Source: Archilochus colubris
Taxonomy: Eukaryota; Chordata; Aves; Apodiformes; Trochilidae
Assembly (NCBI GenBank): GCA_023079485.1
Contig: CM041089.1
Location: 11,485,001 to 11,549,000 of the forward strand
Direction of reading: 5' to 3'
Length of the DNA: 64,000 bases
In this document: piece after piece, positions 1-40,800 of the stretch
How positions within the stretch are numbered: position 1 is the stretch's first letter
How the letters are laid out: each line of letters starts with the position of its first letter
Made by a program: the position numbers and the translations under genes
The notes under the pieces: generated by a model
Databases searched by the model: none
The model's input: only the letters and a program-made list of their open reading frames with translations
Told to the model about the DNA's origin: nothing

Positions 1-57
1 ATGGTGCCATACCACAGTCATCCAATTTATAAACACCCCCCTGAAAACACTACCTAC

Positions 58-28926
<28,869 letters not shown>

Positions 28927-31900
28927 TCCGCAGGAACAGATGTCCATCTAAAGAAGCAACACTTCCCTTGTACTGGTTGTCCACCCTTGGCTGCAGAATA
29001 AATTTAGCAGACCTGAAAAGGAAACTAAACATTAGAAATGCATAAAATAAATCACACGTGGAGGACTACAGCTGACAAGGCTCCACATGTCCCTTCAGAA
29101 ACACAGAACAGATTATGTTTTTTTCAGAAACCCAGGACAGAAATTTGTATTTAAATCCTGTCCTTGGGAAACTTCTAAAACCAAACCAGTATACAAATTT
29201 TTGTAAACTTTTGTAAGCAGACTGCAGTTTTCAAATAATTTGAAGTTAAAATACAATTTAAAAAATCTGATGAAATCACAACCCTTTTAACAATACTTTA
29301 TCCCACATGCCGGGTAAATTCACGTGATAAAACATCAGATGAAAAGCTTCCTAGACATAAGCATGATTAAAATAAAGACAGACCTTTGAAATGCTAAAGA
29401 CACCCCATCAGTTAACATTTTCACCTATGTTTAGCTTCACTTTGAACTTCTGACTTTGTAGCCATCTAAGTTCAAAGGCACAAGAGCAAGCAGAATCTAA
29501 ACTTCTCCAACATCTACAGAGAGAAGTGCAAATACAATTTAGACCATCTAACAGCAGGGGAACTGCTCTCAAACACTCAGAAGAATATGTTTCCATTCAA
29601 ATCCCAGAAACAGGAAGAGCAGACACCTGAACCATTATTGTCCATACCATAGGCAGAAGTTTAAAACAACTGGAAGACATCAGAAGACCTAGAAGTCATG
29701 CTTAAAAAGTCAGGATTGTTCTCATCTCAACTGCAGCAACAGTAATAATCAGTTTTTAGCTCCCAATCTGTTCACCTTCAAAAGAAGTAATCTCTCAAAG
29801 ATTGGGTCTTTTTTTTTAACAAGAAATTAGAACTAGAAGCAACTGAAGGAATTATAACAAATTTGAAAGTACTGAAACAGTCTCCTACACCCCTTGTTTC
29901 TCCCCTAAATCTGAAATTACTGGACACAGGAACATCTTTGCACGAAGTCATCATATTTACACTGCCCTTGCAGTAACTAATACTGTCTGCTTTGTTTAAA
30001 AGCAGGTCTAAAAATCTCAGCCACCCAATATATCTAAAGCCTTGATGAAAGGTAATCTGTCCTTTGCAGTGAGACTTAGTTAGCTTTAAGCAATATTTTA
30101 AGTATTCAAACAGATGTGATCAGACAGTGACCTCCTTCTCTGCCTACAGTCTAGCACTTTCTTCCTTGGTAGAAATTTTAGATTCTGAATACATTTATTA
30201 AAAAGTCAATTTGCTAAGTCAAGTACCTGCATATTGCTATGTAATTTTATTTAATCGAATACTGCTCATTATTATTTCAAAGGAGTAAAATGCTCTTTTT
30301 AAAAAAATAATGCAGCAATGGAGCTTTATTAAGAACCAAGAAACAGCAAGATGCCTAACCATCTCCTTCAGATCAAAGCCTACATGGAATGGCAATTAAC
30401 TTCAAACCAGATTTTCACTTACAAAAGCTTATATAAAGACCAGAAGAGGTTTCTGCTGAGAAACTTCAGAAGGACCTGTACAGAATATTACATGTCTACC
30501 AGGACAAAGACTCCCAGGATATAAATTAGTTTCCTATATCTTAATGAGCAAGGAATGTCTCGATTAGAGATAAATCCTGTTACCTTAAGCAGAAGTAATC
30601 TCACCATCTGCTGGTGTACATGTTAACATTGTTTTTTCTAAGATGAGCTGCATAACAATTAAAAAATAAGTTTTTAACATTCTATTTATATTTTATTTTA
30701 GTACCAAACACAGAACATATCATTTGGTAACTCAGTTTTAAGAAATACTTTATAGTTATTGTAATACAGTGCACATGAATTCCCTAGAGTCCAAGCACTA
30801 AATACAGAAGCAACGATAACAAGTCAGGCCATTTCCTGCATTCCTTACAAAGCAATGCTTGACATACAGCCATGAGAGCTTCCTCAAAACAAGTGTAATT
30901 TTCACAATAACTCCGTGGTTATTTTGCCATTAATTTAAAAAAAATAAAAATTAAAAATTGAAGCATTTGCCTAACACTGAACTATAGCTAACTTAAGAAT
31001 TAACACATCTGCCTTGCAAATTAGAGACTGTAGGATTTTTATGGGATAACAGAGAAAACTTAGCAAAATAAGACAGCAGTCATATACTATGGAAAGTCCT
31101 AATCATCTGGAAATTAACTCATAGCAAGACCTTTCCCACAGCAGGAAAACTCCTTAGCAAGAAAAAACAATAACTTTGATGTTCACAAGCTCTCTTTGCC
31201 AGATGCATTGAGATTGCTACAAATCAAAAAATAACTGAAGAGGTATTTCAAGAAGTCATGTCATGAGTAAGCCCAAAATTTTTCAAAATAAGGTCAGGCT
31301 TTAGCTAGAAATTTTCCAATAATGTGGACATAAGTTGTCCTGAAAGGCGAGCATATATTTCAGGTACATAGTTATATATCACACTGTCTTTTCACTAAAA
31401 ACTTAATAGCTTCTCTAATGCATTAACTTAAGAAAAATTGGCAAGTGCCCACTCAGAGATGACATTAAAACAGTTAAACTGAAGACTGAATCCATTTTAG
31501 GTCACACCTACACAATCTTCAAAGACAATTTCACTAACTAAAATACAGGTGCAATTTTTAATTTGGCACAAACTCTGAACCAGCATTCATTTCTGTTTTG
31601 CTCACACCGTTCAGCTTGTAAAGTCTTAAATAACTGTTCCGAGACCAGCAGCTGCATCACAGCTTTGATTCTGAAAAATCACCTACATCTAAAAAGTACA
31701 ATTACATCACAAAACCTCTCATCTTGAAGGGCAGATAAGAATGTGGTGTTTCCTATATCAGAATAGGAAGTCTTCAAGAATGATTCATTATCTTTCAATA
31801 CTCATAACAAATCCCTTGAAAACTTCATCCTCCTCTGCTGCAGTGCTTACAAGAAACCTTACAAACTCCTCTAGGTAAATCAGTTTTCACCTGTGACACT

Positions 31901-33014
31901 GTGCAGAAGACTGTCAATAAACACAGCATACTTGGTCAAATTTTGATTTTCTTCAACAACGTTGCAAGACAGGCAAAGGGTAGAAGCATTCATCATGATG
32001 TCCCAGATCAAATCTTAGTGCAGGCAGCTACAGCAACCTACAGATCATACCTTTTTCATGGCCATAAATGAAGTACTCTTCCCCTTTTTGAAGCAGTGAT
32101 TTGTACCAGCAGCTACAAAGTAGATGTGGGTATGTGCAGTTTTGGTACAGTATGTTTGCAAGCTTGTACAGCATATCGGTGCTGTTATACTCTCAAATTT
32201 CAAGCACATTATAATTTCATATAAAAGAGGGGTCTGAAAGATCATTAAATTCCATATAAGCTTAAAAAAAAGGAAAAAGCAACCTGACATCACCAAGAAC
32301 ACTGGGTGTCACAGCTAGAAAAAAACAGTAGCATGAGCTCATATAATTGGACACTATGGATTTATTACCAGGGCAACTTTTATAAATGCTTGGATCATGG
32401 CAAGAAGTCCTTAAAGTCAATCAGTTGCAGGCACAAATTAACAGGAAACCTGAAATCAGTTTCACCAACTCCTGCACTTCTGTATTTCTCCCTATTTTAT
32501 TCACAGCTCTCTAACCAACATACTTGCAATTCTGTTCCTTGCCCACTATTTTCTGGATGCAGATACCAGAAAAATAAATAACGAAACTGATGGCATCCCA
32601 AGCTATTACTTTCTGATGTAGTTGGCCAAGATTTTTTTCCATCCCTTACAGCCAAGTCTATTACCAGCATTGTTTGACAAAGGCTAAGAATTTTAGTTCT
32701 GTTGCAATGTTTCTCCTTACAGAATAATGCTTTCACATCCACTCTTTCTGTTGCAGAAGTTTGATTTTTAAAAAATTTTACTGGTTCTTTTGCTTTCCAG
32801 ACACCCCTGAAGCTGTACTTTCTCCATGCCACCTTCAGGAATCCCACAATTTTCCACCAATTCCTCTTTTCAAAAATACACAGAATCAACATTAGATTTG
32901 TTTTAGAGCTTGGGAGAAGGTTCTATTTTGTTTTTTTAAGTAATGCCATTGCCTCCAATTTGAGTCCCCAGCTGATTATCCATGACTTGTAAAATTATCT
33001 TTCACTGGAGAAGC

Positions 33015-33120
33015 ACTTTCATGGGACAATTAAGACTGGAAAGAACCTTAGGAGGTCTCATTACCTGTTCAAAGCAGGGCCAGCTATGAGAAGGTGACAA
33101 AGGCTTTATCCAGGATGAAA
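33015..33120 (-). mobile_element. Degraded CR1-like fragment
   Basis: GGACAATTAAGACTGGAAAG, then AACCTTAGGAGGTCTCATTA and TTCAAAGCAGGGCCAGCTAT, resembles the CR1 3' region in reverse complement. Match is by eye and short. Confidence 0.55.
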
Positions 33121-34004
33121 TATCAAAGTTTTAGTTATTCATGCAGTGCAGGCTTAACCACAGCAGAGCATGGCAAATTAGCTGGAGCTCTATCTATCTA
33201 TACAAGTACTTCCACCAATCCCTGTACCAGGGGTACTATGCAGAAGGCAGACAAGATTTCAAATTACATATCCAATCAATCAAAAATACAGAAAGTGTCT
33301 AGAGGGTGGGGAGGACAGAGAAAGAACAAAGAACCATTTGTGCTATCTGCCTTAATTATCCAAATAGAGATCCCCAAACACCTTCCATGCAGTTTTTTAA
33401 CATCCTACAGCATAGACAGAGCATCATGGTAAAAATCCTTATTTGCTTGAGTTCTATGTCTGAAATAAGCCCTGAAAACATCCTCCTAATGTCATAAAGC
33501 AGCCAAATGCAGGAAGTTAATGATGCAACCTACAGTGGCTATTAACAAAGAGATGAAAACAACCCTCCTCCACAAAGATTCTCTTCTATTCCCTGTGCAG
33601 CAGTGCACAGTATACACCTTCAACAAAATATAATAAAAAACATTGGTAGCATAGGGAGGTAAAAACATCTCATCAAAGCTCTATCCCACACTTAACTCTG
33701 TATCACTGTATTAGTATCAACCTACCTGTCTAACCAAATGCAATTCAGCTGCAGTAGCCAAATTATTTCAGCCACTTGCTTCAGCAGATAAGTTTCCCCT
33801 TAGGCAGGAAACTTGCACAGTTTCAGTTATAACCAGCAGAAGCTTCTTAGTCACAAACCTAGTATTTACAAAAGCATTAAGCAGAATTGTTGGTTATTAA
33901 CTGACAGAAAGAATTCACTGCTCTCGTGTACCTTTTTGCTTTACACATTAAAAAATAATAAATGCACTGAAGTATTGATTCAGTGATTACTTTTTTAAAA
34001 AACA

Positions 34005-34330
34005 AACACTACACTGGTTAAAAATGGAACAGGACTGCTATACTCAGACCAAAGGCTCATCTCACTCTTAACTTGTGCCTAAGAGTGGCTTCAGAAGTGC
34101 TGCTAGAAAAAAGCTAAACCAAGGCAAGGATGTAATGACACTTCCTCAAAATACTGTTGTAGTCCCCATGCTTTGCCACTGAAGGACTTCCTGAATCCTG
34201 GGGCCACTTCTCTAATAGTAAGACCCCTAGTGGATTTTTTCCTCCAGAAACCTACTGGTCCAGCTGCACGGTGAATTTCTGTAAACTTTCAGCATTCACC
34301 TTACAACTCAAAACTGTCACCACTTCATTT
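34005..34330 (-). mobile_element. Old CR1/L3-like repeat fragment
   Basis: GGACTGCTATACTCAGACCA, then AAGGCTCAT, resembles the L3/CR1-L3 phrase for 'atactgggtcagaccaa'. About 200 bp later GTAAACTTTCAGCATTCACC resembles the adjoining block of the same family. Strong divergence suggests an ancient copy; minus orientation by analogy with CR1. Confidence 0.45.
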
Positions 34331-37300
34331 TTGCTGTGACAGCAATGTAAACAGAAGATTATCAATTGCTGATGACCTGTTCTTGATGTGTCTTCTAATC
34401 TACCAACATGAGCTACAATGCAGAAACCTACAAACCTGTGGACCAAATTATTTCATCTAGGTCATCATACAGTAACCAAATTCTAGATCTGAACTACTGA
34501 CACACTCTTAACACAATTACCACGAGGTTCTCATACACAACAAACTACAAGTTTTCCAATTATGATTGGATTTTTTTAAGTGTCTTGCTATGTAGCTTTA
34601 ATGCTGCATACGTGGAAATTACAGTTTATACAAAATAGGTAATACCCATTGTCTCTCAAGTTTCTTCAGTGAAAGCACTCTAAAGTCACCACCACTTAGA
34701 ACAAACTAAACTTACTCTAAGTAATTAATTTAAAGTTGCATAGATCAAAGTAATATTTTTCACAACATCTTTTTTTTTTTTTAATGTGAGCTTTGAGAAA
34801 AACATTTTATTCTAAATCTTTAATAGATGAAGTGAGGTTTATCATTACTGGCATGCTTTGAAACATTTCCTCCTTCACTTAACTTACTTGTCTAGTCTGG
34901 AAACAACTTCTGCATTCTTCTGCAAAAAGTGACATCACAGTAACCCTGTTGTGTACAAAGGAGCTGGACGAGTGCTGTATTAGATGACTGATGCTATTGG
35001 CCACTGCTGATAAAAACTGAACTCTGCTTCTAGTAAGTAACTACACACCCCACATCTTCTACTTAAAATAGAGGAGAATGTTTACAGTCACACTTCCACA
35101 AAACAAACAATTTAAGTTTGTGCTATACTCTCTCATTTTTAAGTTGGTTGTGTTGGTCTAAAAACAAATAAATAAAGCACAGGAATTTCCACAGTAACTA
35201 CAGACATTAAAAGGCCATACTTCTGAAATAAAAAATGGAAAATTGGTATTTCAATGCCATTAAGGCATTAAGGCACCCCTCATTTTGTGCTAGACATGCA
35301 AGCATTATGCTTACACTGCCCTACCTATCAATGTTAATTTATTTAATTTTTTTAAGTTTCATAAGATAGCTTACAATTGTTCAAGGCTTTAAAGACAAAC
35401 AATACGAAATCTTGCTTTAATCAAATTCAAATCTAGCATTCGATCCCACATCAGAGACTAAAACAAAAACACATCACTTCAGCATTTTTATTTGTTAATG
35501 TTTTAAGTCAAGCTTCTTCAGATCGATAGCAAATATAATAGCAGCACTGGATAAGAAATACCAGCAGATTCAAGTTACTTTAGTTTGAGAAGCAAAAAAC
35601 AGAGAAAAAAAAACTCAATAAATTTTTTCCACTTGATATTTTGAAATGGATAATTTCCCAATTTTCTTTGATGATACAAGAGACCTACTCAAAAAAAGAA
35701 AAATAAGTCATCAATTTGTCTTTATATGCACTGACAATCTGTACTGATGAATCAACAGGCCTGAGTTCTTAATGATTACAATAACACTCCAAAAGGACAG
35801 AGGAACCTCAAGTTTCTAAATCAGGATTATTATTATGTTGTAATTAGGTAGAACAAATCTATTCTATTCATTCAATCAGTATTTTAAATCTTTCTCAAAA
35901 CCTCCTATGTAATTTTACAAGAATCAAGATGTAACTTTCTTTGTAAAGAACTCTTCAAATACAGTACAATATCTTAGATTACAAGATTCTATATAGTTTA
36001 CAACTTCTTGAATTTTTTTCCTGCCCAAGAAAAGGTCATTTAACTCCAACTATGCTACTTTACTTCTCCCTATGCTTTCTCCCACTGCCTTTATCTTTTA
36101 TGCAACTTTCACTGCATACGCAACTATTCATTCTTATTTGGTTTACTTCAACTTCCTTTCATTTAAAAAAAACTTTAAAAAAAACCCAAAATTTGGTGAG
36201 CATTTTAGTTACTTTCCATCTCCACAAACGGTGTAAAGGAGCCCAATTTAGTCAACCTCTCTTCCTCCCAAATGCCTAAAGAACTTCTTTTCAGGACCAT
36301 TCCTGTGTTGCAGGAATGAAGGACAGAACTGCCTTCAAAGCTAACACCACCAATAAACAAAGTATTTTCACCTGTGAGATTTCATTCCCCCTGCCCCATC
36401 TCTGCTTCCCCTGGGGATTCTTCACAAACCATCCATCACTACAGCTCTCCAACAGTTCATATTCTGAGTAAGTATTGCACAATATAATTTACCAACATCA
36501 CACGTTTTCTTGAATTTTCAGTTCCCTTTGGAACGAGATTTGCATTAAGTGTGTTAAGGCTGTTATTTAAAATCTCTACAACTCTTCCCTACCCTAAATC
36601 AGCTTAATTGCACTACACTCTTGGATCACCTTTGCACTAATGGAACACAGCAGCAAGGAAGCACAGAATTTTCTTCCAAGCTCTTCGTTTGAGTGCAGCT
36701 TCCTACCGTATTCTCTTTTTCCAGCAACAGCAGAGCTGTTAGTGGGAGGTTACTCGTGCAAGCAAAGACACAGGTATATCTTTTTTTTTATCGATGTTAA
36801 TGCTGAACCACAAACTTGATCAGGTTGTGAGCAGTAAGCCAGTTACACACCTCCATGAACTACTACCACTGCTCTCTGAAAAGCTCCGGGAGGGGTCTGC
36901 TCGGGAGTCAGCTCTGTAAACAGCCGACTCGTCCGAAGCACAGAACGCACCAAGCCGAGGCGAGGTAACACCCTCGGGAAGACAACAAGAAGACGAAGTA
37001 AAAGGGAATGTAAACTCGTCGGGCCCCCGCAGCGACAGCCGAGGTGTCCCCGGCTCCCTGCAGCCTTCCCCAGGGCCTGTGCCTGCTGCCCGCCGCCCCC
37101 GAGACTTCATCCCCCGGTACCAACAGCGCCTCTGAACCCCGGGTTGTTGTTAAGCGCAAGCCGCTCCTCCAGACGCCTGGGAACCGCGTCGGAAGCAGCC
37201 CCGCTCCCTACACCGCACTCAGCCCGTCAGGGATTCTCAGCAGGCAGCGCCGTGGCCGCCGCCTCCCGGCTGGCAGGAGCCCGGGCAGAGGCCGAGCGGC

Positions 37301-37601
37301 GGGGACCACCGGTGCGGGCAGAGCTGACCCCGGCCCTGCCGCCCACCCGCACCCGCGGCCCGGGCCCCGCCGCTCGCAGGTGCCCTCCCGGCAGCGCGGG
37401 GAACACCAACCGGTCCCGGGCCCCGAGCCGGCAGAGGGGAGAGCCCGGAGGCCGAGGGGGGCGGCGACCCCTGAGGGAGAAGAGGACGAAGTGGGAAAAA
37501 GGGGAGAACAAGAAGACACCAGCAGGGAGGGACGAGACCGGGGAGAGGAAACAGAGCCCCAACCTCCTCCCGGCATCCCGCGTCGGGCTCCCCGCTCCTA
37601 C

Positions 37602-37634
37602 CTCGCAGCGCCGCCGTCCCGCGGCAACGGCCAT
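37602..37634 (-). other. First part of a predicted spliced upstream ORF of PIK3C2A
   Basis: The ATG at 37634 has A at -3 and G at +4. It runs exactly 11 codons to the donor (MAVAAGRRRCE). After splicing to 29012 it would read V, C and the stop TAA at 29006-29004, giving a 13-codon uORF. It depends on the inferred exon 1 to exon 2 splice. Confidence 0.45.
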
Positions 37635-37720
37635 TTCCCCGCCGCCTCCCCTCCCGCCGCCGGGAGCGCGCGCCCGCCCGCAGCTTCCCCTCCGCCGCTC
37701 CGCTCCGCCGTGCGCTCACT
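37602..37720 (-). other. PIK3C2A: Probable non-coding first exon of PIK3C2A (upstream end not fixed)
   Basis: Inside the CpG island the minus strand has a good donor, GCGAG/gtagga, at 37601-37602. It could splice to the acceptor at 29012, just upstream of the start codon. The transcription start cannot be read; I end the feature near the ETS-type site at 37717. The exon holds an ATG at 37634 that would open a 13-codon upstream ORF after splicing. The donor is plausible but not proven by sequence alone. Confidence 0.5.
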
Positions 37721-37725
37721 TCCGG
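37717..37725 (-). promoter_or_regulatory. ETS/GABP-type site in PIK3C2A promoter
   Basis: CACTTCCGG on the plus strand (CCGGAAGTG on the minus strand) is a full ETS-family consensus. It lies about 115 bp upstream of the predicted exon 1 donor, a common position at the start sites of CpG-island promoters. Match by eye only. Confidence 0.45.
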
Positions 37726-37795
37726 CCCCGGCCCGCAGCGCTGGCTCGGGGTGCGGGGGGGAGGGAAGCGGGGCGGAGCGCGGCCCTGAGGAGAT

Positions 37796-37812
37796 GGGCG
37801 GGGAGGGGCGGG
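37796..37812. promoter_or_regulatory. Two GC boxes (Sp1-type) in PIK3C2A promoter
   Basis: GGGCGGGG at 37796-37803 and GGGGCGGG at 37805-37812 stand almost back to back, upstream of the candidate exon 1 with respect to the minus strand. Both are consensus Sp1/KLF sites. Confidence 0.45.
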
Positions 37813-40800
37813 CACCCGACAGCCTCACTCGGCCTCTGCCCGGGTGCCCGTCAGGCCGCCGCTTCACCTCTTCCCCCCGCCTCCGCCCGGGCGGCCCGGC
37901 CCGCTGCGGGGCCCGGCCAGAAGCAGGGGACAGCCCCAGGCGGGGGGAGCTGTTAGCGACCGGCGGGGCTCCTTCGGCACAGCAGCCGGGGCTGGGTGGC
38001 TCTGAGGTGACTCTCCGTCATTTCCTCCCCTTATCGCTCGATCTTCCCAAGAATGCTCGGCATGACTGGAAACTTGCACAACGCACCCAAAATGTCCGGC
38101 TGCGAGGCCAGGGCTGGGCGGCGGACACAAAGCGCTGACCCTGACCCTAAGGGAACGGAACGGTTCGGTCCGGCCCGTGCCCGCCGGGAACAGCAAACAG
38201 GCGGGAGGACGAGGCTGAGAAGAGACCCTGGGGAAACCGGGGTGAAACCGGGGTGTTCCGCAGCACACGGGGCTCAGCTGGGAAAAGAAAAACTTTCGCC
38301 ACTTGCCAGCGGTCGACTCCAGTGGTTTGGAACAACGTGTTCCACCAAACGGAATTCTGCTTAATTTAACTTCAGAAACTACTTGGCCGGCGCTGGCAGA
38401 TCCCTGATGTCAACTCTCGCCTTCCTGACATACCAACACGTTTCAAAACGCCAATATTTTGGTTTGACCTTCACAATAGCTTCAAAAAGAATATAATGCT
38501 TTGATTATGCTCAGAAGTATTGCATGTGGGATTTTATACAAAAGTTTAGACAATAGGCCTTTCATAAGATCAAATTAAAAGTTGTAATGGGAACTTAAAA
38601 ACAACAATATGATTTTTTATGTAGATGCAAAAGAAACCACAGTAATTTTAGTTTCCGTCTATTCAGGGAATACTACTGAAAATAATCAATTCAGTTTATG
38701 CCTATTGGTATATTTACCAGCCCTTTTAGCACACTGAAAATCCAAACAAAAAATACAAAATGCTTAATGAAGGATAGAAAACACATGAAAAAGTGTCATT
38801 TTAGAGGTTCCACTACAAATGAACTAATAAAATTATCATAAATACATTGCTGACAGTGGCATTTTCTGTGAGAATACATATAACCCCCACCATTTCAGGA
38901 TCTTAGCATTTTCTATCACAAAAACCTTAACCCAGCACTATTAAGGTCAATGAAAGCCCTTGCAGGTGACTTCCATGAGACAAAATGGAGACTTGGAAGA
39001 CTGACACAAAATGCATTCCTGTAGAAGCATCCTGGGCACGACTCTTTAATTACATAGATTAAGAAAATTGCCAGAGTTCTTACTAACCTTGTAATCCAAG
39101 CTATGAAGAATTTTTCAGGTTGTCACTTATTAACAGGAGAAATTGATGCTTTCTAACACCATACCAGTACTTAGGGCCAATAAGCCAATTATGTCCAATT
39201 TTGAACAGGGAACAGAGTATCAGTAGGAGACCTACTTTGCTCCCAAGGTCCAGGTTTCTTTCCAGACTGTCCAACTATATCTTCTCTCTGGATTGCATTT
39301 TAGATTATTTTTGTCCTGTCAGTTGTGGCTCTTGGCCACCTCTTCTGCCAGGCTCCTGTAGTGATCCTGGCCAGGAGTCAGTGACCCATGTCATGACCAG
39401 ACAGACACCTCTGCAGCCTTCAGACCCATCCTCTGCTCTGTATCCCTTGCCAGCAGGAAACACTTTGTGGCTCATTGTCACAGGGATCTGCAGGCAGCTC
39501 CCACTTGGTACCAGTGATTACACCACCTGCACATCCTTGGCTTTATCCACAAGTGCAGCACGAGGTTCCCATGTGAACATCCTTTCTGTTTGGCAGTAGA
39601 AATGATGTAGGATATTTACATCAGAACAATCAGAGTTGTTTTCTTGTAAGAAAGTCTGATAATGACCGAGATGGGAAACCCTTTTCTAGGGCTGGGGTTT
39701 GCAGGAATGACTTTCTTACCAGGATCCTAATGGACCAGCACCTCCTGGTACCAAACAGTTGCCACTGTGCCTGTGCTTCTTTCCCTCTCATGCATGGATC
39801 ACATTAGACTGCTCTGGACTACACCTCCAAGTTACTGGCCACAGGCTTTAGTCTTGGGACAACCATTTTTCTGTTTCACCCATCACTAACCAAAGGAGCA
39901 TGAATCTGCTTAGCCTAAATAAAAGGTGGTTACTATATTTAACAATAGGATCATGACTGTTTGATTGACGAACCCCCCATCATGTTACATAACACAGCAG
40001 AAATATGAATCCTAAAAGCAGAGCTGGGAGAGATGATTTGATTCATTCTACAGATTAGTGCAGAATTTTAGACTACTACTGAGCCTGTCTTTCAGTCCCA
40101 TGATAACTGTAAGAATCTCCAATGACTTTCATAAGAAATTATTTCCTTCTTGCCAGGAAATTTTCCTGATATTTTGCATGTATTTTAAGAACTTAAGCCC
40201 ATCCTCCTCCCCCCCCAGTATCTCATTTTTGCAAAATGTTTTAGGTTAGGAAAGATTCCATAAACCCTAAATTCCACTTCATGTTAAATAGCTACTGGTT
40301 TCCTTCAATCACACTAAATTACAAACTGTGTTCTTCCTTCCTTGACTTTCACCTATTAACAGCAAAGAGCAACTCCTACAATATCTTTTGCTGCTGGTTT
40401 TGTAGTTTCTCACCCACATCCACATTAAATATATACCATCTTTCAGGTGCACTCTAGAAGCAGAACCAGCCAGTTTTAGAAATGGCTTTTGTGTATCAGG
40501 TACTACATAGCAGTCTCTATAGCTTGGCAGCCAAACCAGTCCTGCTGCAGGAGAGATAACTGCGTGGCAGTGGAAGCCCAACTTCTAGGTAAAATGACAC
40601 TGAAATGATAGATGAGTCAAGGAAGGGAACAATGACATAGCCTGCAGACTGGCTAATGAATGGATAATCACAAGTGACATATTCCCACATAAGAACATGA
40701 CATCAGTGTTAAAATATTTCTTACACAGGAAGTTATTAATGTGTCTGTGCAACCACAATGCACAAGGTGTGTGTCTCACCAGTCTCACTACTTTGTTACT

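Larger units (their letters stand above)
29013..37601 (-). other. PIK3C2A: PIK3C2A intron 1 (non-coding)
   Basis: About 8.6 kb between the predicted first exon and the start-codon exon. I see no convincing exon. It holds a degraded CR1 fragment near 33.0 kb and an older CR1/L3-like fragment near 34.0-34.3 kb; the rest is AT-rich unique sequence. Short open frames here show no recognisable domain. Confidence 0.6.
36855..38320. promoter_or_regulatory. CpG island with probable PIK3C2A promoter
   Basis: GC content and CpG frequency rise abruptly here against AT-rich flanks and fall again after about 38.3 kb. The island covers the candidate PIK3C2A first exon. It contains two adjacent GC boxes (37796-37803 and 37805-37812) and an ETS/GABP-type CACTTCCGG at 37717-37725, and I see no obvious TATA box. 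This is the usual architecture of a TATA-less housekeeping promoter. Long open frames on both strands are by-products of the low stop-codon density. Confidence 0.8.

Noticed and set aside
37044..38138. Long plus-strand open frame (364 codons) and several overlapping frames in the first CpG island
   Set aside because: Stop codons are rare in GC-rich DNA. The translation is low-complexity Pro/Arg/Ala/Gly with no domain, and open frames occur in most other frames of the same island.
39201..39599. 132-codon plus-strand open frame in intergenic DNA
   Set aside because: No similarity recognised, no promoter or poly-A context. Considered as a retroelement remnant, but no LTR, target-site duplication or conserved motif seen.
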